Translations under genes and position numbers: made by a program
NCBI GenBank assembly: GCA_964571725.1
Contig: CAZNDB010000002.1
Coordinates: 186,001 to 250,000, forward strand
DNA: 64,000 bases
Source of the DNA: UBA1369 sp964571725
GTDB lineage: Bacteria; Patescibacteriota; Gracilibacteria; UBA1369
Reading direction: 5' to 3'
Notes under the pieces: generated by a model
The model's input: the letters and a program-made list of their open reading frames with translations, nothing else
Told to the model about the DNA's origin: nothing
The model's database searches: none
Part shown: positions 23,377-31,921 of the stretch, one piece after another
Layout: each line of letters opens with the position of its first letter
Position numbering within the stretch: the first letter of the stretch is position 1

Positions 23377-25647
23377 TTAAATTACTTTAATCGAAATGGT
23401 TCCCCGATAAAGTCCCGGAGGGGTGTTCGCGGGGACACGGACGCTTATTTTTGGTCTGATGGAAAAAGTGGTTTCCCCCTCGCCGTTTGGCGTGATTGAG
23501 GTTAAGACAATCTGATCGTTCTGGTCGAACAGTCTTCTTTCCGTTCCTGCCTCAATTGTGGCAGGATCACCGGTTTGATTGCTGATATATATTTTACCCG
23601 GATTGATATTGATGTTGTCGGCCGAGATGATGCCGTTCCCGGATATGGAAACCAGATTTGTAATCGACATATAGGCTGTCCAGGGGATGTTTTTTCTTTG
23701 TACAAATACGATTTCATTAAGTTCCTGGCTGCTGATTTTTTGCTCAGTAAAGGAGAAGTCCTGGGAGGTTAATTTTACTTTTTCATTGGGCAGGAAGATG
23801 TAATTCAGGTCGGGCGTGCTGGTCAGTTCTTGGATAGTCAGGGGAGTGTCTTTTAGCGTATCAATAAGGATGGGACTGCTTATTACTGTGGTAGTGTTGT
23901 TTTCCGAACTTACTTCCTCCACATAACTGGAGTTGAGTACATATTGACTAATCACATCGGGTGAGGCGGGAATTTCCGTTATCAGACTTTTCAGAAGCTT
24001 TAATTCTTCCTCAATTTGTGCTGAATTATCCACGGGGACTACGGTTTCTTCGACAGGGGGTTCCGCCGGGGGAGAAGTTTCTGCCGGCTCATTGACAACT
24101 GTTTCGTCGGGAGTAGCTTCAAGATCTTCAATAAGTTCACCGTTATCAGGGGAACTCTGAATCTCTGTTACCAAAGATGAGAGGTCAATGTCTGTTACTG
24201 TTTCAACTGTGTCCGCGGGGACTTGTTCCGGAGCTATGCTTTGTATCATTTCTGCGGTGGCCGGTTCAGAGGAAACGGAAATTTGGTGTTGTTTGTAATT
24301 GATCAGACGCGGTGACTGCAGCGTATTGGACAATATTACCGGTATTTCTTCTCCCGTCAGCAGGTTATGAATAGTCAGAACGGGGTCGGGGTTGGCGACA
24401 GTGGGTTTAACTAGAATAATTATGCCGTCGTTGTCGGGGCCGGTGATGTTTTTGAAATTCAGGCCGGTTTTTGCGGAGTTGAGATAAAACTGGTCAGAGT
24501 TTTCGTTATGCAATTTTTCCACCAAATACATTTGTCCTTCCGTAATTGCCAGGTGACCTTCCCAATTGGTTCTGATCCATTCGGGCAGAGAGCGGTTAGT
24601 CAGATTGCCCCATTTTACGGTAACCAGATAAGCCGATTCCTGTCCGGATCCGATGGTGTCTGCACGGGTCATGGCCAAGGGCAAATTATTTAGATTAAGG
24701 GTCATGGCCAATGAAATCAGTAAAATTGTGGCAAAGGCGGCAATTTCAGGTGAGGTTCGTCCAAGAACAGGCAGGCGGCCTTTTTTATGGGCAAGCGTTA
24801 AGGCCGTCAGTCCGAGAATCAATCCTCCCAATAATATCCAGATTTCGTTGGGAATGTTGAATTTATCAGACAGTACAAAGGTTTTTACGCTGTCTCCAAT
24901 GTTTATGTTGGTAACGATTCTCTCGGGGCCAAAGCTGGTTTTGGGGATAGTCAGATTTATTTTGCGATCTTCTCCTGGTTTTAAAAATACTTTATTGGAA
25001 TTGTTGCTTTGCGCGGCCGATGCCTGGTTGATAAGAGAGGTCATTCCGTTCAGATTGGTGTTGCCGGAGTTAACTATGGTAGCCGTGAAATTCATGGAGT
25101 TTTGATTCTCTGTGAGTCGGGGATTGATCAGTTTGTATTTGCCGTTTTCAACGCCGGAGACGTTCGCGAACAGACGGATTCCCGTTTCAAGATTGATCAG
25201 ATTTCCCGCATTATCGGTTGTCTGTTGTAGTGCCATGATGGCAGCAAAGTGCTTACCAACCCCCGCGTTGGTAGGGTATTTTATGTTCAATCCGACAGTT
25301 TTACTTTCTCCCGGATTTAGAGAAATTTCTTTTTCGGCCAAAGTTATCCATTTTGAGGCATCGTTGAAATTATTGGCCGTCTCGGACGGGGAAAATTTAC
25401 CTTTTATAATTTCAGCGTCGATTGCGGAAAGTTTGAGATGGGTCGCGTTATCGGAATAGTTCCTTATTACTAGATTGCGGTTGATGTTTTCTCCGGGTTG
25501 TCCGTTTATTTGAATTGTTTCACTGCCGTCGCTGAGCCGGAGATCAATGTTGTTGAGATTATAATCCAAAGCCAGGCTGAGTCCGGGAATCAGATTTAGA
25601 GCCAATATGGCGATAGTCAGAGCTAATTTTGTTTTTAACTTTTTCAT
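23377..25647 (-). CDS. Fusion of DUF916-like and WxL-like domains with two TM helices
   Basis: This is a 756-aa protein. In order it has a signal peptide (about 1-26), a DUF916-like domain (about 30-165, ISLNPGESKTVGLNIKYPTNAGVG), a second Ig-like domain (about 170-260), TM1 (about 269-287), a short K/R-rich loop, and TM2 (about 301-321). An extracellular beta-rich part follows (about 330-450), then a long Glu/Pro/Thr-rich linker, and a C-terminal WxL-like domain (about 630-756) ending RVPANTPPGLYRGTISI. The two TM helices return the chain to the outside, so both end domains are extracellular. It joins in one chain the two domain types that the neighbouring genes encode separately. That supports their direct association. 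It is the last gene of the operon starting at 31750, 18 bases after the gene at 25666-26682. LysM is absent. Confidence 0.8.
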   Translation of the reverse strand: MKKLKTKLALTIAILALNLIPGLSLALDYNLNNIDLRLSDGSETIQINGQPGENINRNLVIRNYSDNATHLKLSAIDAEIIKGKFSPSETANNFNDASKWITLAEKEISLNPGESKTVGLNIKYPTNAGVGKHFAAIMALQQTTDNAGNLINLETGIRLFANVSGVENGKYKLINPRLTENQNSMNFTATIVNSGNTNLNGMTSLINQASAAQSNNSNKVFLKPGEDRKINLTIPKTSFGPERIVTNINIGDSVKTFVLSDKFNIPNEIWILLGGLILGLTALTLAHKKGRLPVLGRTSPEIAAFATILLISLAMTLNLNNLPLAMTRADTIGSGQESAYLVTVKWGNLTNRSLPEWIRTNWEGHLAITEGQMYLVEKLHNENSDQFYLNSAKTGLNFKNITGPDNDGIIILVKPTVANPDPVLTIHNLLTGEEIPVILSNTLQSPRLINYKQHQISVSSEPATAEMIQSIAPEQVPADTVETVTDIDLSSLVTEIQSSPDNGELIEDLEATPDETVVNEPAETSPPAEPPVEETVVPVDNSAQIEEELKLLKSLITEIPASPDVISQYVLNSSYVEEVSSENNTTTVISSPILIDTLKDTPLTIQELTSTPDLNYIFLPNEKVKLTSQDFSFTEQKISSQELNEIVFVQRKNIPWTAYMSITNLVSISGNGIISADNININPGKIYISNQTGDPATIEAGTERRLFDQNDQIVLTSITPNGEGETTFSIRPKISVRVPANTPPGLYRGTISIKVI

Positions 25648-25665
25648 GATGTTGCGGCTGTGAGT

Positions 25666-26682
25666 TTAAACAATGGTGAAATTAAGTATGGCTTCGTAAG
25701 TCCCCGGAATCTGTCCGGCTGCTATGGTGTCCTGTAGAACAGGGTAGATTTTCCACTGACCGGGGGCGGCGCCGTTGCCGTTACCCAGCGTGAGCGTTCT
25801 GATTGAGGATTTTACGTCAATTCCGGCGGCAGGAGCCGAAGTAAAAGGAACGAGCAGCGTAATTGTGTTTCCGTCATCAACGGTTGAAATGGTATTGGTG
25901 AGAGGCAAGACTCCGCTGGATGAAGGGAAAATGATGTTTTCATTGGAGGTAAATTTGGTAGCGTCGTCGACTTTGAGCGTGTTACCGGTTGATCCGGCAA
26001 TGGTGGTCGCGGCTCCCATAAAACTGGTGAGACTGTTGGTTTGGCTGTTTTTTTGGTAATCGGAGGAGGAGCCGAAAACGGTCTCTACGGTGTCTCCGTT
26101 GCTGATGGAAAAATTATTTAAGGGGATGCATCTTTTGGGCGAGATTGTGCAGTCAACGTAACGACTGACGGTTGTGTCGGCTGGTGGCGGGCCACCGGCA
26201 AAGACTCCTTCGATGACGAGAGTGTTAAGGTCGGGTATAGAGGTTATTTTATAAACATCGTTACCGATTTCGGGAAGTATAAAGGTGTCTCCGACAGTGA
26301 ATTCGGCTGTTCCGGCAACTTTAATGGCCGATTCGGTGCTGCCGGAGATGGATGTCGTAACTAGCGTCTCGTTTCTTTTAAGTTCGGAGGTTGTCACGGT
26401 CACGTCAAAGGGATTTCCTCCGTTTTCGTCGACGATCATAATATAGTTGTGATCCGCTTCGGAGGGAGTGGTTTCACCCAGAAATTCAAAATCCAAAGTA
26501 TTGGTGGTGGGACTGGTGGAGGTGGTTTGACTGGCAAAATTTATTTCGGCCGGTCCGCGAATTTTATAACCGCCGCCCAGTATTTCCAGTTCAAGCAGCT
26601 GGGCAAACAATGGAGAACTGTTGCCGATGAGGGCAATAAAGCTGATGAAAGTGACGATTTTTTTAATTGATCTAGCTGTCAT
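25666..26682 (-). CDS. Secreted protein with divergent WxL-like domain (338 aa)
   Basis: A signal peptide (about 1-27, ending SPLFAQ) is followed by a beta-rich, Thr/Ser-rich protein with no cysteine-rich or catalytic motif. The start of the mature part resembles the WxL-domain opening: GPAEINFASQTTSTSP, then YIMIVDENGGNPFDVTV, with FDV at the WxL position. The end, IYPVLQDTIAAGQIPGTYEAILNF, matches the closing strands. Between them is an inserted region (about 110-280) with two valine/threonine-rich repeats of a 'D-D-x-N/A-T-x-L' kind. Start and stop overlap: its ATG lies 11 bases inside the preceding DUF916-like gene, which suggests translational coupling and a fixed ratio of partners. Role inferred: the secreted partner of the 205-aa DUF916-like protein. 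Confidence 0.75.
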   Translation of the reverse strand: MTARSIKKIVTFISFIALIGNSSPLFAQLLELEILGGGYKIRGPAEINFASQTTSTSPTTNTLDFEFLGETTPSEADHNYIMIVDENGGNPFDVTVTTSELKRNETLVTTSISGSTESAIKVAGTAEFTVGDTFILPEIGNDVYKITSIPDLNTLVIEGVFAGGPPPADTTVSRYVDCTISPKRCIPLNNFSISNGDTVETVFGSSSDYQKNSQTNSLTSFMGAATTIAGSTGNTLKVDDATKFTSNENIIFPSSSGVLPLTNTISTVDDGNTITLLVPFTSAPAAGIDVKSSIRTLTLGNGNGAAPGQWKIYPVLQDTIAAGQIPGTYEAILNFTIV

Positions 26683-27289
26683 GGCGGGTGGGTTGTTTAA
26701 TCATTTTTTGAGGTCTTAGTCCATAGACCAGACCGGTCAGGGATAGTCCAATCACTATTACCTGCCAGTTTTCTATTTGCAGGGAAAAAGTGTTGGTCTG
26801 TAAATTGGGGTTGTCGGTGACGGTTAAATAAATACGGTTGCCAATCCGGGTAGACAGATTTAGCTGGGACGGATTTTCGGTCAGGTGAGAGACAAGAATT
26901 GCGCCCTGATATTCGCCGAGGGCCGTGTTCTCCGGAACTATGATATCAATTGGAATTTCTTTTTTCTCCTTGTTCCCAAGAGACACTTTCATTGTGCCTG
27001 GTTTCAGCCAGTTGCCGATGTTTCGGGGAGGTTGGTTTTCTAAAAGTTTGATGGCTTCTTTGCTGCCGCTGGTCTCCACTGTCTTAATTTCCAGATCGAT
27101 GGGTTGGTCAGTAAGATTTTCAACAGTCAAATATTCACGATACGATTGTCCCGGATTAACGTCTCTGATTATCCATTTGTTCTGATTTTTGGTATGTGAG
27201 GGATAGCTGGTAAAAGACATGGATTGGGCTTGCGCCAGATTTGCTCCGGTTAGACTTATGATCAAGATGTATAAGAGTTTTTTGATCAC
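26672..27289 (-). CDS. Short DUF916-like protein with C-terminal TM helix
   Basis: This is a 205-aa protein: signal peptide (about 1-22, ending NLAQAQ), one DUF916-like domain (about 25-165, with PGQSYREYLTVENLTDQPID and IVPENTALGEYQGAILVSH), a TM helix (about 172-190) and a short basic tail. It lacks the second Ig-like domain and LysM of its larger paralogues. The start is GTG at 27289, sharing one base with the TAG of the upstream 1105-aa gene (TAGTG). Its 3' end overlaps the next gene by 11 bases. It sits between two WxL-like genes in the operon and probably binds one or both at the membrane. Confidence 0.8.
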   Translation of the reverse strand: MIKKLLYILIISLTGANLAQAQSMSFTSYPSHTKNQNKWIIRDVNPGQSYREYLTVENLTDQPIDLEIKTVETSGSKEAIKLLENQPPRNIGNWLKPGTMKVSLGNKEKKEIPIDIIVPENTALGEYQGAILVSHLTENPSQLNLSTRIGNRIYLTVTDNPNLQTNTFSLQIENWQVIVIGLSLTGLVYGLRPQKMIKQPTRHDS

Positions 27290-30200
27290 TAGATTAAGGT
27301 AAAGGTTAAGGTTCCTTCATAAGAGCCACTGCTGGCCGATGCCGGGATGGTCAGGTAGACTTTCGGGCAGATTTCCCAGGAGCCGGTGTTGACGTTGTTT
27401 TTCTTAAGCAGGGTTTTATTGGAACCAAGGTTGGCATTTTCACCCGGATTGGTAGACGGGTCCAGGCTGACGTCGGTCAAACTGGTGAAAGGAAGGAGCG
27501 TGGTAATATTCGGGTTTACACCATTATTGTTTTCTATCACAAAGTTGCTGTTGGAAATCGTGTCGGTGGGTTGGAGGGAGTTAACAAGATTGGTGAGCGA
27601 GACAGTTAAATCAAAATCCGTTCCGTCCAGATCCGTAATTTTTAGGCAGCTGGGAGTCAGCGTGCCAAAGTCGACGCTGCCGGTGGTATTTCTTGGTACA
27701 GTTCCAAAATCAATAGTGTCGGGAACTATGATGTATTTTCCTCCGGGGTTGACCTGTTGTTCGGTTGCCGGGGCCAGGTCTTCTCTTTGGCCGAGACTGA
27801 AAGGATCTTCCAGCATCTGCTGATACACGCCGTTGGCATCGATATAGTCGGCTGAGCTGACGTTGGAGTAAACTGTTATGACAAATTTTCCGGTGTCATC
27901 GGTGGAGCGCGTATCATAAGCCGCGTCAACCGAGCTGAAGGATTGGCCGTAATAAGAGGACGGATTTACAGAGAAGGTTGGCCCGGATTTTGTCCATACG
28001 GGTTTGTCGGTAGCTTCGTCAATAGAGAAACGGTAGAAGTTTCCCGCGACGTATTGAATGCTGTCATATAGATTGGTGCCTCTGGATTCAAAGACGGCCC
28101 CGTTCATTATTCCAATGGTTTCACCACTGACGAAGTTGTCTGTGGCATTGACGATATAGGCATATTGATTGTCGATTTCTGTTACGTCTGCTTCGTGCGT
28201 TTGCAGCGAGTTAACCACATGATCGTTCAGAAGCAGTGTGCTGGGAGAGTCTGACGGGAAGAGCAATACCTGTTCCGGGTTGACGTAAGATGAGTAGTCG
28301 GCAAATTTTTTACCGATGACAAAAATATTCTGACTGGCAGGATCTATTGAGACAGAGCCGTCCATGTCTGTGTCGAGTGCTTTGCTGACGGTGTAACTAG
28401 AACCGTAAAATCTGACATTGAGGTTGAGGCTGGTTACGGCGTCAACAAATCCGGCATAATAAAACGGGTCGAGAGGAGGGGAGAGCGTTTCGAGAGCAGT
28501 GTCATATCCGGCTTCCAGATCCCTTGTTTGTTGCATGCCGTCGTATACGGCGGCGTTAACGCTGACGGTAGTGGCGGAACTGAGATATCCTTCAGTGCGA
28601 TAAGTGCGGATATTGTCGATCAGTTGGTAATTCCAGGTAACGGCGAATTTGCTTTTACCACCGCTTCCGGTCGTGCCGTCCGCAGCGGGGCTCAAGGCAA
28701 TCAGTGGATGGCTGAGGGTGTCGGATCCACTGGCCAGTTGGTTATAGATATTGTTGGTATCGTTTTTATAAAGCAGGATTATTTTGTCAGGACTTTCATG
28801 GTAGACAATGGCAAACTGGCCAAACTTGCCGGTTGAGAGACTGGGGGTGGTTTGGACGTCGCTGACGGAGCTGTTGGCAAGCGTTTCTGACCCGATTGCG
28901 TTACCTTCACTGTCAAAAATTTGATAGAAAATACCATTGGAATCGCCACTGCCATTGCCTTCCCAGGCTATGATAAACCTTCCGTAATAACCGGATTCTG
29001 GTTCTTCGTTCCAGTATTTTACAACCGGATTAAGCTGGTCTCCAACCAGAGTGGTGTTGGCGATGGTGGTGTTTTTAATCGGATTCCCGTATTTATTATA
29101 GACGGCAAAGATTATGTCGTAATCGGTTCCATTGAAACTTTGATAGGTAATTATATAGTCGCCGTTGGAGTTTTTAGCCACTTTGACGTTTTCCTGGGCG
29201 CTGGTGTCAGGCGCGTTGACTACCCGTTCGGAATCGATTTTTAGATATTTGGTGGGATATACTTTGCCGTGATTTCCTCCTGTTCCGGTGTTTTTATAAG
29301 TGACGGTGTAATGACCGTCGATGTTGGAGGAAACCGAAGTCGGCGCGGCTATTTGATTTGTTACATTTATTTCATTGCCGGTTTTGGCCAGAGTGTTGGT
29401 GAAATTTTGGGCTTTCAAATTAAACTGGTCGTTACCCAGTATAGTCCAGATAACAGTTACCTGGTCTATGTTGGTGTTTTCGTAGGGATATTGTTTTTTG
29501 ATATCGTCGGTGTTTTTGAAAACCGAAACTTTTGGATTGGATACCCAAGTGCCGGTTGTATTGACTCTGACGAAAACCGGTTCTCCTTCGCGGGTGGTTT
29601 TGCTGCAAGCGTAATTGCCGGGATTCCCGCTATCGTATTGGCAGTAAACTTTCTTCATTCTGATTTCCGCGTCGCCTCCAATCTGATGATATACATAGGT
29701 TACGTAAAAACTTTCATTGACCGGAGTGGCCGTGTAGTCAGTGTCCACGGTGCCGGCAACGTCTGATTGGTCGGCGTAGCCGGGAGAAGAGATGGTTTCA
29801 ATGTTGATCTCTGGCGAGAGATTGTTTGAAGTATAGTTGATCGCTCTGGCCTGAATTTTGTTTACGTCGGTGAACGTGATCAGATAGTGATTGCCGGAAA
29901 AACTGATGTTGGGTTCTTTTTGATTGCCGGCAGTGGTTCCATTAATAATGGTGTTGGACGGATGGGCTTTGGCGAACGAACTGTTATATCCCTGGAAATA
30001 TACGTTATGATCAGAAGATGGACAGGAGCCGTCGCAGGCGGTGAAAACTATGCCGGCCTGGTCTCCGGCGGGTGGCGTTACGATTTTGGGGCTGGCTTCA
30101 GAATCAAGTGACAGCCCGCTGTTTACAGTTTGCGGAGCAATGGTTTGTTGATAAGTGGTCCGATTATAGACGGCCATTTTTACGTCGTAGCTTGATCCGG

Positions 30201-30606
30201 AATTTACCAGATAGCTGACCACAAAATTATTATTGTTTACGGAGATGTCGGGGTAGTAATAGATGTATGTTCCGCAATTGTTTTCTATATCATTCGGTTG
30301 GGTAATCGGAACCCCGGACTTGTTGTAGACCTGGTATTTTACGGCGTGACAGTTGTCACCGAGGTCTGTGCTCCAGATGTAATATTGATTTCCTTCATTG
30401 TCCATGTCCGCTTTCAGATCCATAATTCCCGTTCCCCCTGAAGTATGAGGATCAGGCAGGGTGATGTCGACAAGGGGCTCTTCGTTAGGATTAACCGCGG
30501 CCTGTACGCTTGCACTGTTGTAAAACGCGCTGCTCCAAACGATAGACAGCAAAGTAACACAGAGTGTTATTGAACAAACAAATTTTAGGATTTTTTTATT
30601 TTTCAT
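27289..30606 (-). CDS. Large secreted propeller-like protein with WxL-like C-terminus (1105 aa)
   Basis: A signal peptide (about 1-36) is followed by some 850 residues of beta repeats of about 50-60 residues. The repeats resemble bacterial beta-propeller units, for example GDYIITYQSFNGTDYDIIFA, FIIAWEGNGSGDSNGIFYQ and QFAIVYHESPDKIILLYKN, usually followed by a YNKxGNPI-type turn. The C-terminal roughly 150 residues are the clearest WxL-like domain in the window: VPDTIDFGTVP at the start, ITDLDGTDFDLTVSLTNL at the WxL position (FDL), WEICPKVYLTIPASASSGSY and EGTLTF at the end. It overlaps the upstream DUF916+LysM gene by 11 bases and the downstream GTG start by one base. Role inferred: a surface recognition or scaffold protein held by its DUF916 neighbours. 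Confidence 0.85.
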   Translation of the reverse strand: MKNKKILKFVCSITLCVTLLSIVWSSAFYNSASVQAAVNPNEEPLVDITLPDPHTSGGTGIMDLKADMDNEGNQYYIWSTDLGDNCHAVKYQVYNKSGVPITQPNDIENNCGTYIYYYPDISVNNNNFVVSYLVNSGSSYDVKMAVYNRTTYQQTIAPQTVNSGLSLDSEASPKIVTPPAGDQAGIVFTACDGSCPSSDHNVYFQGYNSSFAKAHPSNTIINGTTAGNQKEPNISFSGNHYLITFTDVNKIQARAINYTSNNLSPEINIETISSPGYADQSDVAGTVDTDYTATPVNESFYVTYVYHQIGGDAEIRMKKVYCQYDSGNPGNYACSKTTREGEPVFVRVNTTGTWVSNPKVSVFKNTDDIKKQYPYENTNIDQVTVIWTILGNDQFNLKAQNFTNTLAKTGNEINVTNQIAAPTSVSSNIDGHYTVTYKNTGTGGNHGKVYPTKYLKIDSERVVNAPDTSAQENVKVAKNSNGDYIITYQSFNGTDYDIIFAVYNKYGNPIKNTTIANTTLVGDQLNPVVKYWNEEPESGYYGRFIIAWEGNGSGDSNGIFYQIFDSEGNAIGSETLANSSVSDVQTTPSLSTGKFGQFAIVYHESPDKIILLYKNDTNNIYNQLASGSDTLSHPLIALSPAADGTTGSGGKSKFAVTWNYQLIDNIRTYRTEGYLSSATTVSVNAAVYDGMQQTRDLEAGYDTALETLSPPLDPFYYAGFVDAVTSLNLNVRFYGSSYTVSKALDTDMDGSVSIDPASQNIFVIGKKFADYSSYVNPEQVLLFPSDSPSTLLLNDHVVNSLQTHEADVTEIDNQYAYIVNATDNFVSGETIGIMNGAVFESRGTNLYDSIQYVAGNFYRFSIDEATDKPVWTKSGPTFSVNPSSYYGQSFSSVDAAYDTRSTDDTGKFVITVYSNVSSADYIDANGVYQQMLEDPFSLGQREDLAPATEQQVNPGGKYIIVPDTIDFGTVPRNTTGSVDFGTLTPSCLKITDLDGTDFDLTVSLTNLVNSLQPTDTISNSNFVIENNNGVNPNITTLLPFTSLTDVSLDPSTNPGENANLGSNKTLLKKNNVNTGSWEICPKVYLTIPASASSGSYEGTLTFTLI

Positions 30607-31750
30607 CGGCTCTTTTTTTGTTTTGCGGAATTTTTATGATTTGATTTTCAGTGATTACGTAAGGAGCTTTCAGCTTATTGATATGTGCCAGCGTTTGCCA
30701 TCTGGTGTGGAATTTTTCGGCCAAACCGATCAGGTTTTCATCTTTTTGCACCCTATAGTCGACACAGTTGGCAATTATGCAGGCGATACTATGACGGCGA
30801 AGGAAATAGGCTCCTGTTGCCAGCAGCAAGGCGGCCAGTGAAACAATGGCGAGCGTCCAGGGGAAAATAAATATTTTTATTTCTTTTTTGTCACTCAATA
30901 CGGTGCCGCGCAGATTGTCGAAGCGGCCCTGGTCGTCCTCCAGATAATAAATTTCTGTTTTGGCCGTAAATTCTCCAAAATTTTGATCATATTTCCATTC
31001 CATGCTTGGTGAAATTGAAGTTCCCGGGAGCGATTTGCCCAATTTGGAATCCAGTGTCTTTATTTTTTGTCCCCACTGATTGTACAGGTGAATGACGGCT
31101 TTTGGTTCGAAAGCAACGTTACCGTTGTTGGTAAAGTTGAAAGTAAAATGAATGCTGTTTCTGGTGGTTTTTTTCCACTTCAATTCTTTCAGCTTGATGT
31201 CCTGTTTAGTTTCCCCGGGAATTGTAAGATAAATTCTATTACCGGTTCGTGTTTTGATTTGAATATTTCCCTCGCATATGCCGGAAACGGATAAAAATGA
31301 ATCACAGGCATTGTCGGAAACCTGCTCGAAAATGATGCTTCCGAAATATTGTCCTGGCGTTATGTCTTTGGGTACCTGAATTTCAAAAGTTACTTCTTTG
31401 CTTTCGTTAGGGGCGACGGTAATTTCTTTGGCGGAAAGTTTGGTCCAGCTGCCTATGCCTTTTTGTGTTTCGTCAGACATTTTCGGGGAGAAACTGCCCG
31501 CCTGGTTGGAGGTGGCGTCAGCCGCATAAAGTCTGACGGTTTCCGGCTCATTACCGATATTTCTCAGAATAAGTGCGTCTTTGATGGTTGTGCCCGGGTA
31601 TTCATAAAATCTAAACCAGCTCAGATTGCCGCTGTAGGGATCGGGAGTTTTAACGGTGGAAACAATCAGGGAATTGGCGAAGGCCAGGTTGGGAACGCCT
31701 AAGAGCAGGCTTAAAATGAGAATTTTTAGATTGTTTTTTGTTTGTAACAT
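30596..31750 (-). CDS. DUF916-like (WxL-interacting) protein with TM helix and LysM, first gene of operon
   Basis: This is a 384-aa protein with the same layout as the one at 1216-2385. It has a signal peptide (about 1-26), a DUF916-like domain (about 30-180, TVAPNESKEVTFEIQVPKD, TPGQYFGSIIFEQV), a second Ig-like domain (about 183-288), a TM helix (about 293-317) followed by RRH, and LysM (about 331-376, YRVQKDENLIGLAEKFHTRW ... IIKIP). Two cysteines near 149-159 sit in a small insertion. An AGGG Shine-Dalgarno precedes the ATG. A strong promoter at 31788-31816 makes this the first of five co-transcribed genes (31750 to 23377), each overlapping or within 18 bases of the next. It presumably presents the 1105-aa WxL-like protein encoded next. 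Confidence 0.85.
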   Translation of the reverse strand: MLQTKNNLKILILSLLLGVPNLAFANSLIVSTVKTPDPYSGNLSWFRFYEYPGTTIKDALILRNIGNEPETVRLYAADATSNQAGSFSPKMSDETQKGIGSWTKLSAKEITVAPNESKEVTFEIQVPKDITPGQYFGSIIFEQVSDNACDSFLSVSGICEGNIQIKTRTGNRIYLTIPGETKQDIKLKELKWKKTTRNSIHFTFNFTNNGNVAFEPKAVIHLYNQWGQKIKTLDSKLGKSLPGTSISPSMEWKYDQNFGEFTAKTEIYYLEDDQGRFDNLRGTVLSDKKEIKIFIFPWTLAIVSLAALLLATGAYFLRRHSIACIIANCVDYRVQKDENLIGLAEKFHTRWQTLAHINKLKAPYVITENQIIKIPQNKKRADEK

Positions 31751-31787
31751 TTTTATCCCTGCGGTTGAGATTTGAAAATATCAAGAA

Positions 31788-31816
31788 ATTATACCTCAAA
31801 ATGCCTTTTGGGTCAA
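31788..31816 (-). promoter_or_regulatory. Consensus sigma70-type promoter of the five-gene surface operon
   Basis: On the minus strand: TTGACC, a 17-base spacer, TATAAT. The start site would lie about 30 bases upstream of the ATG at 31750. It is the best promoter for the run of overlapping genes from 31750 to 23377. Confidence 0.85.
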
Positions 31817-31887
31817 AAGTTATAAGGGTGATATTGATACGGACCATCTCTTTACAGAAGTTTCTGGTTGTATATGCTTTGTTGTGC

Positions 31888-31893
31888 TAAAAT
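31888..31893 (+). promoter_or_regulatory. Probable -10 element of the 841-aa gene
   Basis: TGC followed by TAAAAT forms an extended -10 about 29 bases upstream of the ATG at 31922. No convincing -35 is seen. TGCTAAAAT recurs upstream of several other genes here. Confidence 0.5.
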
Positions 31894-31921
31894 GTAAGGA
31901 TGTCTTTAAAATTTGCAAATA

